Source: Clostridia bacterium (GTDB taxonomy: Bacteria > Bacillota > Clostridia > Oscillospirales > QAKW01). Taken from it: a DNA stretch of 64,000 bases. The stretch is from positions 1-64,000 of the forward strand of contig JAFTZM010000021.1 in assembly GCA_017464525.1 (NCBI GenBank). Direction: 5' to 3'. The position numbers and the translations under genes are program-made. The first letter of the stretch is position 1. Each line of letters starts with the position of its first letter. This document shows positions 52,661-60,798 of the stretch, in pieces. The notes under the pieces were generated by a model. That model was not told the DNA's origin, searched no databases, and worked only from the letters and a program-made list of their open reading frames with translations.

Positions 52661-52921
52661 TTAGTCTTCCAGCTGCTGCACCAGTTCGATGAGTGCAATA
52701 ACTGCAGCCTCTTCATCAGCGCCATCAGCGATGATGGTGATATCGGTGCCCTTAATAATGCCCAAGGACAAAATGCCCAGCAGGCTCTTGGCGTTGATAC
52801 GGCGGGTGCCGATCTCAACCCAGATAGAGCACTTATATTCATTTGCTTTCTGGATGAAAAAGGTTGCAGGACGAGCGTGAAGACCCACGCTGTTGGTAAC
52901 CGTTACGGTTTTAGAAAACAT
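52661..52921 (-). CDS. ptsH: HPr-family phosphocarrier protein
   Basis: The 86-residue protein has His15 in VGLHARPATFF, the site phosphorylated by PEP and enzyme I, and Ser46 in NAKSLLGILSLG, the regulatory site used by HPr kinase in Firmicutes. So it can serve both PTS transport and carbon catabolite control. The usual neighbour ptsI is absent, so this is a stand-alone HPr gene with its own promoter and terminator. It lies ahead of rpe-pyk. Confidence 0.92.
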   Translation of the reverse strand: MFSKTVTVTNSVGLHARPATFFIQKANEYKCSIWVEIGTRRINAKSLLGILSLGIIKGTDITIIADGADEEAAVIALIELVQQLED

Positions 52922-52954
52922 AGGAGTTCCCCCTGAATTTGTATTTTTTATATA

Positions 52955-52983
52955 ATATTAACGGAAATTTCACCGTTCGTCAA
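52955..52983 (-). promoter_or_regulatory. Promoter of the HPr gene with a palindrome in the spacer
   Basis: Minus-strand TTGACG (52978-52983) and TAATAT (52955-52960), 17-bp spacer. The spacer is nearly filled by an inverted repeat AACGG-N8-CCGTT (52960-52977), a possible operator. Confidence 0.45.
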
Positions 52984-53049
52984 GATGTTGGGGACACTTT
53001 TGTATGTTTCACTAAATCGTCGATTTATCCCGCTTCATTTTTAGTGAAT

Positions 53050-54600
53050 TTACGCCCTATCTTTCCGGTTTCTGATCATTTTCAGAAGGGATCGGAGTTC
53101 TCCGGAACAGGTCAGCCACAGGATCAGAAGGTAGACCAGCAAGCCGGAGATCAGCCCGATCACCAGCCCAAGAAGGGTGCCAAAGGTGCCGCCCCATGCA
53201 TTTTCTATTATTTTGCGCAATTCTCTTGCAATTATGAAAAAACCCATGGAGCCCACAATATCCCGGCCGATTCCCAGATACAGGCTGCGATTCAAAACAC
53301 CGGGGGTGATCCGGGCGGTAAAGATCAGCAAAACCAAAGCCATCACCGCCGCTGCAGAAAGGGTTCCCACCGCCAGACCGTACACACCCAAGGTGCGTAC
53401 TGACCATGCAGAGACCAGCAGGTTGACCCCGATCCCCGCCAGAGCAGTGATCACCGGAACCCACATTTTTTGCATGGAATAAAAGTATTTATTGAGAATT
53501 TCCTGATAAGAATAAAACAGCATGGCGCAGGAATAAATAGCCAGAAGCAACGCCACTCGGGCGGTATCCTCCGGGGTGAAATTTCCTCCCTCATACAGCA
53601 GACGGACCAAGGGGGTGCTGTTTCCTGCCATAAAGGCCATAATGGGCAAAACGATGGCAGAGATGGAGCCCAGCATATTACTACAGATCCCCTTGGCCGC
53701 TCCGATATCTCCCCGGGAGAAGCAACGGCTCAGTTCCGGGAAGAAGAGATTGGTGAGGCAATAGGAAAAGATCCCTGCCACGATCAGGTAGGCCTGATAG
53801 GCATAATTCACCGAGGCCAGCAGCCCTTCATCCAGCCTGCTGCTGATATTGGCCGAAATCAGCTGATTGATAGGCTGCGCCAGCGCCGCCACAAAGAGGG
53901 GCAGGGTAAGAACAAGTACCCGCAGCAGATCACGGGAGCGCAGGTCAATGAAAAAGGAATATCGGAATTTCTTCTTTTTTATATAAGGAAGAAGAAAGAC
54001 CATCTGCAGGAACCACCCCACCGTAAAGGCAACGCCCAGCCCATAGATCCCGAAGTGACGGTCGAAAAAGACAAAGTAGACGATCATCACCACATTATAG
54101 ACCAGCGAGACCAGGGACGGCCCGGTAAATTCCCCATAGGATTGCAGGATCCCGATAAAAATATAGGTTCCGGTGGCAATGCAGATCACCGGCATGATGA
54201 TCCTGGTGAGCCGGATAGCATAAGAGAGAGCCTCCCCTTCCAGGCCGCCGGCCACCAATTGAAGGGCAAAGCCGGGAAATAGCATACCCAAAGCCGCAAG
54301 GATCGCCGCAAGGATCACCGTCACATTGAGAAAATTGCTGGCAAAGCGCTCCGCTTCCTTCCGGTCGGTATGGGTCAGCTTATCATTGAAGACCGGTACA
54401 AAGGCCGAAACAATGGCGGTGCTCAGCGTGATATCATACAGCGTGAGGGGCAGCATGGTGGCGGCAGTAAAGGCATCGGCCATGGCGGAATCGGCGTAAA
54501 ACCGTGCCAACAGCATATTGCGCACCAGCCCCAGCACCTTGGAAAGCAGCACCGCCAGAACTAAGATCAGGTAGGTTCCTACCACACCTCGTTTTTTCAT
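53050..54600 (-). CDS. murJ: Lipid II flippase MurJ-like (MviN family)
   Basis: The 516-residue integral membrane protein has about 14 predicted hydrophobic segments and the family start VLLSKVLGLVRNMLLARFYADSAMADAF, LTLYDITLSTAIVSAFVPVF and later SRLDEGLLASVNYAYQ. These are MOP-superfamily flippases that carry lipid II across the membrane for peptidoglycan growth. The start at 54600 (MKKRGVV) fits GGGG about 8 nt upstream; a GTG three codons earlier is an alternative. It is monocistronic. A role in export of another polyprenyl-linked sugar cannot be excluded. Confidence 0.88.
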   Translation of the reverse strand: MKKRGVVGTYLILVLAVLLSKVLGLVRNMLLARFYADSAMADAFTAATMLPLTLYDITLSTAIVSAFVPVFNDKLTHTDRKEAERFASNFLNVTVILAAILAALGMLFPGFALQLVAGGLEGEALSYAIRLTRIIMPVICIATGTYIFIGILQSYGEFTGPSLVSLVYNVVMIVYFVFFDRHFGIYGLGVAFTVGWFLQMVFLLPYIKKKKFRYSFFIDLRSRDLLRVLVLTLPLFVAALAQPINQLISANISSRLDEGLLASVNYAYQAYLIVAGIFSYCLTNLFFPELSRCFSRGDIGAAKGICSNMLGSISAIVLPIMAFMAGNSTPLVRLLYEGGNFTPEDTARVALLLAIYSCAMLFYSYQEILNKYFYSMQKMWVPVITALAGIGVNLLVSAWSVRTLGVYGLAVGTLSAAAVMALVLLIFTARITPGVLNRSLYLGIGRDIVGSMGFFIIARELRKIIENAWGGTFGTLLGLVIGLISGLLVYLLILWLTCSGELRSLLKMIRNRKDRA

Positions 54601-54690
54601 CCCTTTCACCCCGATTTTTCATAAATTTCGGCATTTTTTATCCGCCGGAAAATGACATAATTTTGTTTCCGTAATTTTTGATTGCGGTTT

Positions 54691-54708
54691 TTATCCACAT
54701 TATCAACA
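54691..54708. promoter_or_regulatory. Two tandem DnaA-box-like 9-mers
   Basis: TTATCCACA (54691-54699) is a perfect consensus DnaA box and is followed with no gap by TTATCAACA (54700-54708), one mismatch. The 204-bp gap between murJ and tsaD that holds them is AT-rich and also contains seven CTGT(T) units on the minus strand at 8-13 bp spacing (54709-54776). No dnaA, dnaN or rpmH is nearby. Confidence 0.6.
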
Positions 54709-54804
54709 GACTTTTGGACAGTTTATAACAGCCAAACAGCGGTTTTTTACAGTTTTAACAGAGTTTTGAACAGCTGCAATTCACCGGGTTGTTGAATAAT
54801 CTTG

Positions 54805-55818
54805 TTAACATAATTGATTTTCGATGGAGAATGCAGAGAGGGCGTTCAGGCTGAGATCCGCCACATGGCCCGCCTGAAATTCATAATACCCTTGCGCCCC
54901 CACCATGGCGCCATTATCCCCGCAGAGAGAAAGGGGCGGCATGAACAGCTTCTGATCGGGGCTCTTCCCTGCCAAAAGTTTTTCCCGCAGCATGGAGTTT
55001 GCGCTGACACCGCCGGCGATGACCAAGGTCTTCTGATGATGCTCCCGGGCGCAGCGCAAAAAGTTTTCGGCCAGGATCCCGGTAATGGCATCGCTATAGG
55101 AGGCAGCCAGATCGGGAACGGAGAATTCCTCCCCCTTCTGCTTGGCGTTATGAACATAATTCACGATGGCTGTTTTGACCCCGGAAAAGCTGAAATCATA
55201 GGGCGCATCCTTGAAATGTACCTTGGGGAACTGCATGGCCTTGGGGTTTCCCTCCTTGGCCAGGCGATCCATATGCACCCCGCCGGGATAGGGCAGCCCC
55301 AATACCCGGGCCCCCTTATCGAAGGCCTCCCCGGCGGCATCGTCCCGGGTGCGGCCTAAGATCTCATATTCTGTATAATCCTTGACCAAAACGATATGGG
55401 AATGACCGCCGCTGACGATCATGGCCAGAAAGGGCGGCTTCAGCTCCGGATAAGCCAGATAATTTGCCGCCACATGGGAACGGATATGATGCACCGGGAT
55501 CAGGGGCAGATTTCGGGCATAGGCGTAGCCCTTGGCAAAATTCAGCCCCACCAGCAAAGCCCCGATGAGGCCGGGAGCGGCGGTCACCGCCACCGCATCC
55601 AGCTGATCCTCCGTAAGCCCGCTTTGGCGGATACACTCCTCGGTCATCTGGGAGATCTTTTCGATATGGTAGCGGGAGGCGATCTCCGGCACAACGCCGC
55701 CGTACAATTTATGAACATCGATCTGGGTGAACACAACGCTGGAGACGATCTCCCGCCCATCCCGCACAATGGCTACTGCGGTTTCATCGCAGGAGCTTTC
55801 AAAACTGAGAATATTCAC
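54805..55818 (-). CDS. tsaD: tRNA threonylcarbamoyladenosine synthase component TsaD
   Basis: The 337-residue protein has ILSFESSCDETAVAIV, PVHHIRSHVAANYL with the two metal-binding histidines, SGGHSHIVLV and DDAAGEAFDKGARVLGLPYPGG. It transfers threonylcarbamoyl to A37 of tRNAs, giving the t6A substrate of MtaB. The start is GTG at 55818, with GGAGG 7 nt upstream, overlapping the rimI stop by 4 bp. The partner tsaB and tsaE genes, often beside rimI and tsaD, are not in the window. Confidence 0.95.
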   Translation of the reverse strand: MNILSFESSCDETAVAIVRDGREIVSSVVFTQIDVHKLYGGVVPEIASRYHIEKISQMTEECIRQSGLTEDQLDAVAVTAAPGLIGALLVGLNFAKGYAYARNLPLIPVHHIRSHVAANYLAYPELKPPFLAMIVSGGHSHIVLVKDYTEYEILGRTRDDAAGEAFDKGARVLGLPYPGGVHMDRLAKEGNPKAMQFPKVHFKDAPYDFSFSGVKTAIVNYVHNAKQKGEEFSVPDLAASYSDAITGILAENFLRCAREHHQKTLVIAGGVSANSMLREKLLAGKSPDQKLFMPPLSLCGDNGAMVGAQGYYEFQAGHVADLSLNALSAFSIENQLC

Positions 55819-56258
55819 GCATGAACCTCCAAACAATAGACCAGCCCGTCCTCTGCAGGCTGCTGATAATAATTCCGGCGAAGCCCGATCTGCCGGAAGC
55901 CGAACTTTTCATAGAGTGCCCGGGCTGATGCATTGGAGGCACGAACCTCCAAAAAGAGCGCTGCTCCTCCCTGGGCCGCAAAAGCGTTGAGCATCGCCAC
56001 CATCAGAGCGGTACCGATCCCTTTACAGCGGTGATCGGGGTGGACCCCCACCGTTAAGATATCCCCCTGGTCAAAGCATTGCTGCAGCCCGCAGCAGCCC
56101 AAAAAGAGTTCTCCTTCATAGGCGGCAAAAAATATCCGGGAGGGATCCTCCAGAGAGGTATAAAAATCCTCTTCGCTCCAGCATTCCGCCGAAAAGAGCA
56201 TTCGATCCAAAGCAGCGGCGGCGGGGACATCCCGGGCAGTCATTTTACTTACAGTCAT
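55815..56258 (-). CDS. rimI: Ribosomal protein alanine N-acetyltransferase RimI-like (GNAT)
   Basis: The 147-residue protein has the GNAT acetyl-CoA motif VGVHPDHRCKGIGTALMVAML and the family-specific LEVRASNASARALYEKFGFRQIGLRRNYYQ. It acetylates protein N-termini, ribosomal S18 in E. coli. It lies between polA and tsaD, overlapping both. The start at 56258 (MTVSKMT) has GGGGAG upstream; a second ATG five codons later is possible. Confidence 0.92.
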   Translation of the reverse strand: MTVSKMTARDVPAAAALDRMLFSAECWSEEDFYTSLEDPSRIFFAAYEGELFLGCCGLQQCFDQGDILTVGVHPDHRCKGIGTALMVAMLNAFAAQGGAALFLEVRASNASARALYEKFGFRQIGLRRNYYQQPAEDGLVYCLEVHA

Positions 56259-58719
56259 ACCAGCTCTCTCCCCTTGCCACCTCGGCAAGCATGGCCACAG
56301 AAAGATGGGCGGCGCCCTCCATTTCCCGGCGCAGAAGCTCTGCCGCACGGTCTGCATCGGCATAAGAGGCTTCGATGATCAGTTCATCGTGCACCTGCAG
56401 GATCAGGTGGGCATCCAGCTTTTCCCGGCGGAGTGCCTTCCACACCCGCACCATGGCGATCTTGATGATATCGGCGGCCGTTCCCTGAATGGGGGTATTC
56501 AATGCCACCCGCTCACCGAAGGAGCGCTGAATGAAATTGGAGGACTTCAATTCCGGCAGATACCGGCGGCGGTTAAAGAGGGTGGTCACATACCCATCCT
56601 TTTTGGCCTGTTCCACGATATTGGTCATATAAGCCCTCACACCGCTGTATTTTTCCAGATATTGATCGATATAGGCCTTGGCTTCTTTTTTGGTCACCCC
56701 GATATCTCCCGCAAGGGAAAAATCCGAGATGCCGTAAACAATGCCGAAATTCACCGCTTTGGCATGGCGGCGCATCTCCGGCGTGACCATAAAGGCGGGA
56801 ACATCAAAGACGGTGGCGGCGGTGACGGTATGGATATCCTCATTTTCCCGGAAGGCACGGATCATCGTTTCATCCCCGGCAATATGGGCCAGCACACGCA
56901 GCTCGATCTGGGAATAATCCGCATCCAGCAGCAAATGTTCCCCATCCTTGGCAACAAACATCCGCCGCAGCTCCCGCCCCAGCGCATCCCGAACGGGAAT
57001 ATTCTGCAGATTGGGCTCCGAGGAGGAGATCCGGCCGGTCTGGGTAATGGTCTGATTATAGGTGGTGCGGATACGGCCGTCCGGCTGAATGAGCTTCAGA
57101 AGGCCTTCCCCGTAGGTGGAGCGCAGCTTGGCGTATTTACGGTATTCCAGGATCTTGGCCACGATGGGCTCGTCCTTTAGCTTTTCCAGCACCTCTGCAT
57201 TGGTGGAATAGCCGGTCTTGGTCTTTTTTCCGCCCTTTAAGCCCATTTTACCGAAGAGGATCTCTCCCAGCTGGCGGGGAGAGTTCAGGTTAAATTCCTC
57301 GCCGGCCAGTTGGATGATCTCCTTTTCCAGGGTGGCAATATGGGCCGCCAGCTCCTCGGTATAGGCCGCCAGGCGATCCCGCTCCACCGAGAAGCCCCGT
57401 TCCTCCATATCTGCCAGCACGACGGTCAGGGGGAATTCCACTTCATAAAGCAGCTCCAGTTGACCGTTTTCCTCGATGCGGCTGCGGATGGCTTTGCAAA
57501 GCTCCGGCAGGTCCGCCACGCAATCCTCGGCGGTCTCCGCCACACGGCCGGTATATTCCTTCAACAGATGGGGCAGATCATACCGATCGCCGGGATCGGC
57601 CACATAAGCCGCCACCATACAGTCAAAATAAGGCTCCCCTTCATAATCCATTCCATAAAAGGGCTTGGCATCATAGGTATAGATCTCCTGAACCTGAGAA
57701 AGGAGCTGCTCTCCATCCTCCATCCGGATCACCTTACCCTCGGCGGCGGCATAAAAAGCATCGGTACGGATAAAGTAAAGGCCGTTCTTTTGGAAGTATT
57801 CCAGATAATCGGCCGCCTTACCTTGGAGCTGATCCGGCTTTTCCACCCGGATGGGCTCCTTCAGTTCAAAGAGATTGATAATACTGTTCAGCTCCAGATC
57901 CTCCAGCTGAGCGATCAGAGCGGAGGTATCAAAGGGAGCCACAACCAGGCTCTCCTCCTTCAGCTCCAGGGGAACTTCCCGGCAGATCTTTGCCAGATCA
58001 TAGGAAAGATAGGCAAAGTCCCGGCCGTTTTCCAGCTTGGTGCGAAGAGCAGGCTTGATCTCCTCCAGATGGGCATAGACCCCATTCAGGGAGCCATAGG
58101 CCCGGATCAGCTCCAAAGCACCTTTCTCCCCGATGCCGGGAACGCCCTTGATATTATCGGAGGTATCCCCCTGGATGGATTTCACATCGATCAGCTGGGC
58201 GGGGGCAAGCTGATACTTTTCCCGGATGGCGGCCTCATCATAGATCTCCATCTCGCTGGCACCGGCACGGGTAACGGGCATCAGGATCCGCACCCCCGGA
58301 TCTGCCAACTGAAAATCATCCCGGTCACCGGAAACGATATCACATTCATAGCCCCGCTCTACACAAAAGCGGCTGACGGTACCGATGATATCATCGGCTT
58401 CATAGCCTGCCTGCTCTAAAATCGTCACATTCATGGCGCGCAGCAGGCTTTTCAGCGGCTCCAGCTGGGCGGCCAGATCCTCCGGCATTCCCTTGCGCTG
58501 AGCCTTATAATCTGCATACATTTTATGGCGGAAGGTCTTTTCACGCAGGTCAAAGGAGACCGCCACCAAATCCGGCTTGGACAGTTCAAAATACTTATGG
58601 TACAGCTTTAAGAAGCCGAAGATGCCGTTGGTGGGGCGGCCGTCCCGGGTGGAAAGTGCCCGGATGGCGTAATAGGCACGGTTGAGGATGGAGTTTCCGT
58701 CAAAGATCAATAGTTTCAT
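56245..58719 (-). CDS. polA: DNA polymerase I (proofreading site lost)
   Basis: The 824-residue protein has an N-terminal 5' nuclease (LLIFDGNSILNRAYYAI, AGYEADDIIGTV, VSGDRDDFQL, DNIKGVPGIGEKGAL; about 1-280). A shortened middle exonuclease-like domain (about 290-440) follows, in which I see no Asp-Glu motif, so proofreading is probably absent. The family-A polymerase domain comes last (LLLDADYSQIELRVLAHI, RRHAKAVNFGIVYG, LQVHDELIIEA). It processes Okazaki fragments and repairs gaps. The start is ATG 58719 with AAAGGA 7 nt upstream, inside the 3' end of rluA. Confidence 0.95.
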   Translation of the reverse strand: MKLLIFDGNSILNRAYYAIRALSTRDGRPTNGIFGFLKLYHKYFELSKPDLVAVSFDLREKTFRHKMYADYKAQRKGMPEDLAAQLEPLKSLLRAMNVTILEQAGYEADDIIGTVSRFCVERGYECDIVSGDRDDFQLADPGVRILMPVTRAGASEMEIYDEAAIREKYQLAPAQLIDVKSIQGDTSDNIKGVPGIGEKGALELIRAYGSLNGVYAHLEEIKPALRTKLENGRDFAYLSYDLAKICREVPLELKEESLVVAPFDTSALIAQLEDLELNSIINLFELKEPIRVEKPDQLQGKAADYLEYFQKNGLYFIRTDAFYAAAEGKVIRMEDGEQLLSQVQEIYTYDAKPFYGMDYEGEPYFDCMVAAYVADPGDRYDLPHLLKEYTGRVAETAEDCVADLPELCKAIRSRIEENGQLELLYEVEFPLTVVLADMEERGFSVERDRLAAYTEELAAHIATLEKEIIQLAGEEFNLNSPRQLGEILFGKMGLKGGKKTKTGYSTNAEVLEKLKDEPIVAKILEYRKYAKLRSTYGEGLLKLIQPDGRIRTTYNQTITQTGRISSSEPNLQNIPVRDALGRELRRMFVAKDGEHLLLDADYSQIELRVLAHIAGDETMIRAFRENEDIHTVTAATVFDVPAFMVTPEMRRHAKAVNFGIVYGISDFSLAGDIGVTKKEAKAYIDQYLEKYSGVRAYMTNIVEQAKKDGYVTTLFNRRRYLPELKSSNFIQRSFGERVALNTPIQGTAADIIKIAMVRVWKALRREKLDAHLILQVHDELIIEASYADADRAAELLRREMEGAAHLSVAMLAEVARGESWYDCK

Positions 58720-59629
58720 AATCAATTCCTTTTAGCTTCAAATAATCGGTCATATCCCGGGGCAGGGGGCAGCGGAAGAAGAGCTGTTCCCCGGTCACCG
58801 GCTGGGTAAAGGTCAGGGTCTCGGAATGAAGGGCCTGGCGGCCGATGGCGGGATCCTCCCGGCCGTAGAGAAAATCCCCCGCCACCGGGGCGCCCAGATG
58901 AGCCATATGCACCCGGATCTGGTGGGTACGGCCGGTCTCCAGCCGGAGGCGCACCAGGGAGATCTCCCCATTCTGCGCCAGCACCTGATAATGGGTCACT
59001 GCCCGATCCCCCTTGGGGGCTACATGACGGGCCAGCACCGAGCCGGGCAGGCGGGCGATGGGAGCGTCTACTGTTCCGGCCTGCTCCGGGAGGCTGCCCT
59101 CCAGGATGGCAAGGTAGGTGCGCTCCACCCTTTTGGCCTTCAGATCCTCCCCCAGCACCCCGGCGCTATGGGCATTCTTACCCAGCAGGATGGCGCCGCT
59201 GGTATCCTTATCCAGCCGATGCACCGGGCGAAAGACAAATTCCTTCCCCTGCTGCGCCATATAAAAGGCCACACCGTTGGCAAGGGTATTGCCGTGGTTA
59301 CCCTGGGAGGGATGGGTGGCCAGCCGGGGCGGCTTATTGAGAACCAGCACATCCTCATCCTCATAGAGGATCTCCAGGGGCATCTCCACCGGAGGAATAT
59401 GCTCATTGGCCACCTGGCTTTCCTTATTGGCGATCCGCACAGTAAGCTGATCGCCGGGCCGAAGCTGCTTTTGCACGGTGACCCGCTTTTTACCGATGGT
59501 GATGCCATAGGGGTTCCGTTTCAGGGCGGCCAGGACCCGGGAGGAGTAGCCCCGTTCCTTCAAATAGGAAAGAACTGTCCTTCCCCCGTCTTTTTCTTCA
59601 ATTTGATAGGTGATCTTCCGATAATCCAA
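58700..59629 (-). CDS. RluA-family 23S rRNA/tRNA pseudouridine synthase
   Basis: The 309-residue protein has a short N-terminal S4-like region (about 10-75), then VLVLNKPPRLATHPSQG and the catalytic FRPVHRLDKDTSGAILLGKN (Asp about residue 143), and RLETGRTHQIRVHMAHLG, as in RluA/RluC/RluD. The target uridine cannot be told. Start codon is TTG at 59629 with AAGGA 8 nt upstream. It heads an operon rluA-polA-rimI-tsaD with overlaps at every junction. Confidence 0.93.
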   Translation of the reverse strand: MDYRKITYQIEEKDGGRTVLSYLKERGYSSRVLAALKRNPYGITIGKKRVTVQKQLRPGDQLTVRIANKESQVANEHIPPVEMPLEILYEDEDVLVLNKPPRLATHPSQGNHGNTLANGVAFYMAQQGKEFVFRPVHRLDKDTSGAILLGKNAHSAGVLGEDLKAKRVERTYLAILEGSLPEQAGTVDAPIARLPGSVLARHVAPKGDRAVTHYQVLAQNGEISLVRLRLETGRTHQIRVHMAHLGAPVAGDFLYGREDPAIGRQALHSETLTFTQPVTGEQLFFRCPLPRDMTDYLKLKGIDYETIDL

Positions 59630-59661
59630 TGTGATGATCCTTTAATTTATAGTATTTATAT

Positions 59662-59690
59662 ATTTTAACATAATAAATAGAAATTTACAA
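59662..59690 (-). promoter_or_regulatory. Promoter of the rluA-polA-rimI-tsaD operon
   Basis: Minus-strand TTGTAA (59685-59690) and TAAAAT (59662-59667), 17-bp spacer. Confidence 0.65.
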
Positions 59691-59711
59691 TCTTTATTTC
59701 TTGCCCCAGCT

Positions 59712-59745
59712 TTCGACAAACTAAACGTTTCCTCCATGGTATACT
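59712..59745 (+). promoter_or_regulatory. spoIIGA promoter with Spo0A box and long spacer
   Basis: TTCGACA (59712-59718) is the reverse complement of the consensus Spo0A box TGTCGAA. A -10 TATACT lies at 59740-59745, giving a 21-bp spacer from TCGACA. The B. subtilis spoIIG promoter is known for Spo0A boxes and a spacer of about 22 bp, read by sigma-A with phosphorylated Spo0A. Transcription would begin almost at the spoIIGA ATG. Confidence 0.65.
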
Positions 59746-59751
59746 GGTGCC

Positions 59752-60606
59752 ATGGTCATTTATGTTGATATTTTATTTTTCACAAATCTTATGATGGATA
59801 CCCTACTGCTGGCCACCACAGCGCTGATCGCCGGGCGGAGGATCATTTCCTGGCGGCTGCTCTCCGGGGCGGCGGCGGGGGCGCTTTGCGGATGCCTGCT
59901 CTTTTTTGCCGACCTGCCCTTGCCGCTGATGATCCTTTTCAAGCTGGGTATTCCGGCGGGGATCCTACTGATCGGGTTTCCCTTTGAGCGGTTATCCTCC
60001 TACGGGCGAACTGCGCTGATCTATTTTTCTGCTCATCTGCTTTTCGGCGGAGGGATGTTTGCCTTTTACGCCTTTACCGATGCCGGCAGCCATATGCGCA
60101 CCGCCAACGGCATCTACTACATGGATCTGCCCCTTTGGCTGCTTTTGGTGCTGGCCTTTGGGTTTTACGGGCTGGTGCGAGGCTTTTTTCATCTGCTGGA
60201 CCGGCGGCGGGAAAAAACCTTTCTGCACACCCTCACGGTGGAGGAGCAGGAGCTGCTGGCATTGCTGGACACCGGCAATTCCCTTTACGACCCCATCACC
60301 CTTTTACCGGTGATCCTCTGCCAATGGGACAGCTTGGCTCTGCCGGAGCCGTTGTTGCAGGCGGTGCTGCACAGCGATGCTACAGCACTGCCGAGGCTAA
60401 ACGAGCAATTTCCCCAGCTGAAGCTGCGGCTGCTGCCCTATACCGACGCCACAGGAGCCAGGACCCTGATCTACGCCTTTCGGCCGAAGCTTCTGAAGGT
60501 GGACGGCTGTGAGCGGGCGGGGCTGATCGGGCTGACGGTACAGCCCCTTTCCCCCGATGGCCGATTTCAAGCACTACTACATAGAGATTGGAGCGGGGTA
60601 GAGTAA
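59752..60606 (+). CDS. spoIIGA: Sigma-E processing aspartic peptidase SpoIIGA
   Basis: The 284-residue protein has an N-terminal membrane half (about five hydrophobic segments, residues 1-150, starting MVIYVDILFFTNLMMDTLLL) and a C-terminal protease domain with the active-site motif LLDTGNSLYDP near residue 180, then GLIGLTVQPLSPDGRFQALLH. In the mother cell it cleaves the pro-sequence of sigma-E after a SpoIIR signal from the forespore. No Shine-Dalgarno site is visible and the -10 is 6 bp upstream, so translation may be leaderless. The last five codons lie in an inverted-repeat arm. Confidence 0.92.
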   Translation: MVIYVDILFFTNLMMDTLLLATTALIAGRRIISWRLLSGAAAGALCGCLLFFADLPLPLMILFKLGIPAGILLIGFPFERLSSYGRTALIYFSAHLLFGGGMFAFYAFTDAGSHMRTANGIYYMDLPLWLLLVLAFGFYGLVRGFFHLLDRRREKTFLHTLTVEEQELLALLDTGNSLYDPITLLPVILCQWDSLALPEPLLQAVLHSDATALPRLNEQFPQLKLRLLPYTDATGARTLIYAFRPKLLKVDGCERAGLIGLTVQPLSPDGRFQALLHRDWSGVE

Positions 60607-60768
60607 TCGATCCCGGCGCCGCCTCAGCAGGTGAATTTTCGGCTTTTTTACCGTTTCGCCATTGAAAGGCGCCAGCCTGTCTGCTGGCTCAGCCGCCAAA
60701 AACCATCCAAAAATTCATCCTGCCGAGATAACAAATCAACATCAACCCCGGGATCGATTACTCTACCC
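60596..60768. repeat. 173-bp inverted-repeat structure between spoIIGA and sigE
   Basis: A perfect 21-bp inverted repeat bounds the stretch (60596-60616 and 60748-60768). Inside, a second imperfect repeat pairs CTCAGCAGGTGAATTTT (60623-60639) with its near-complement at 60706-60726, and smaller hairpins such as CCAGC-CTGTCT-GCTGG fill the centre. The left arm includes the spoIIGA stop codon; the right arm ends 14 bp before the sigE ribosome site. It could be a miniature inverted-repeat element or a structured RNA in the spoIIG message. Confidence 0.8.
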
Positions 60769-60798
60769 TATCTATAACTTCGAAAGGACAGAACATTG

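Noticed and set aside
54610-54804. Replication origin oriC
   Set aside because: Two DnaA-box-like sites alone, with no dnaA, dnaN, rpmH or gyrase genes nearby, are not enough.
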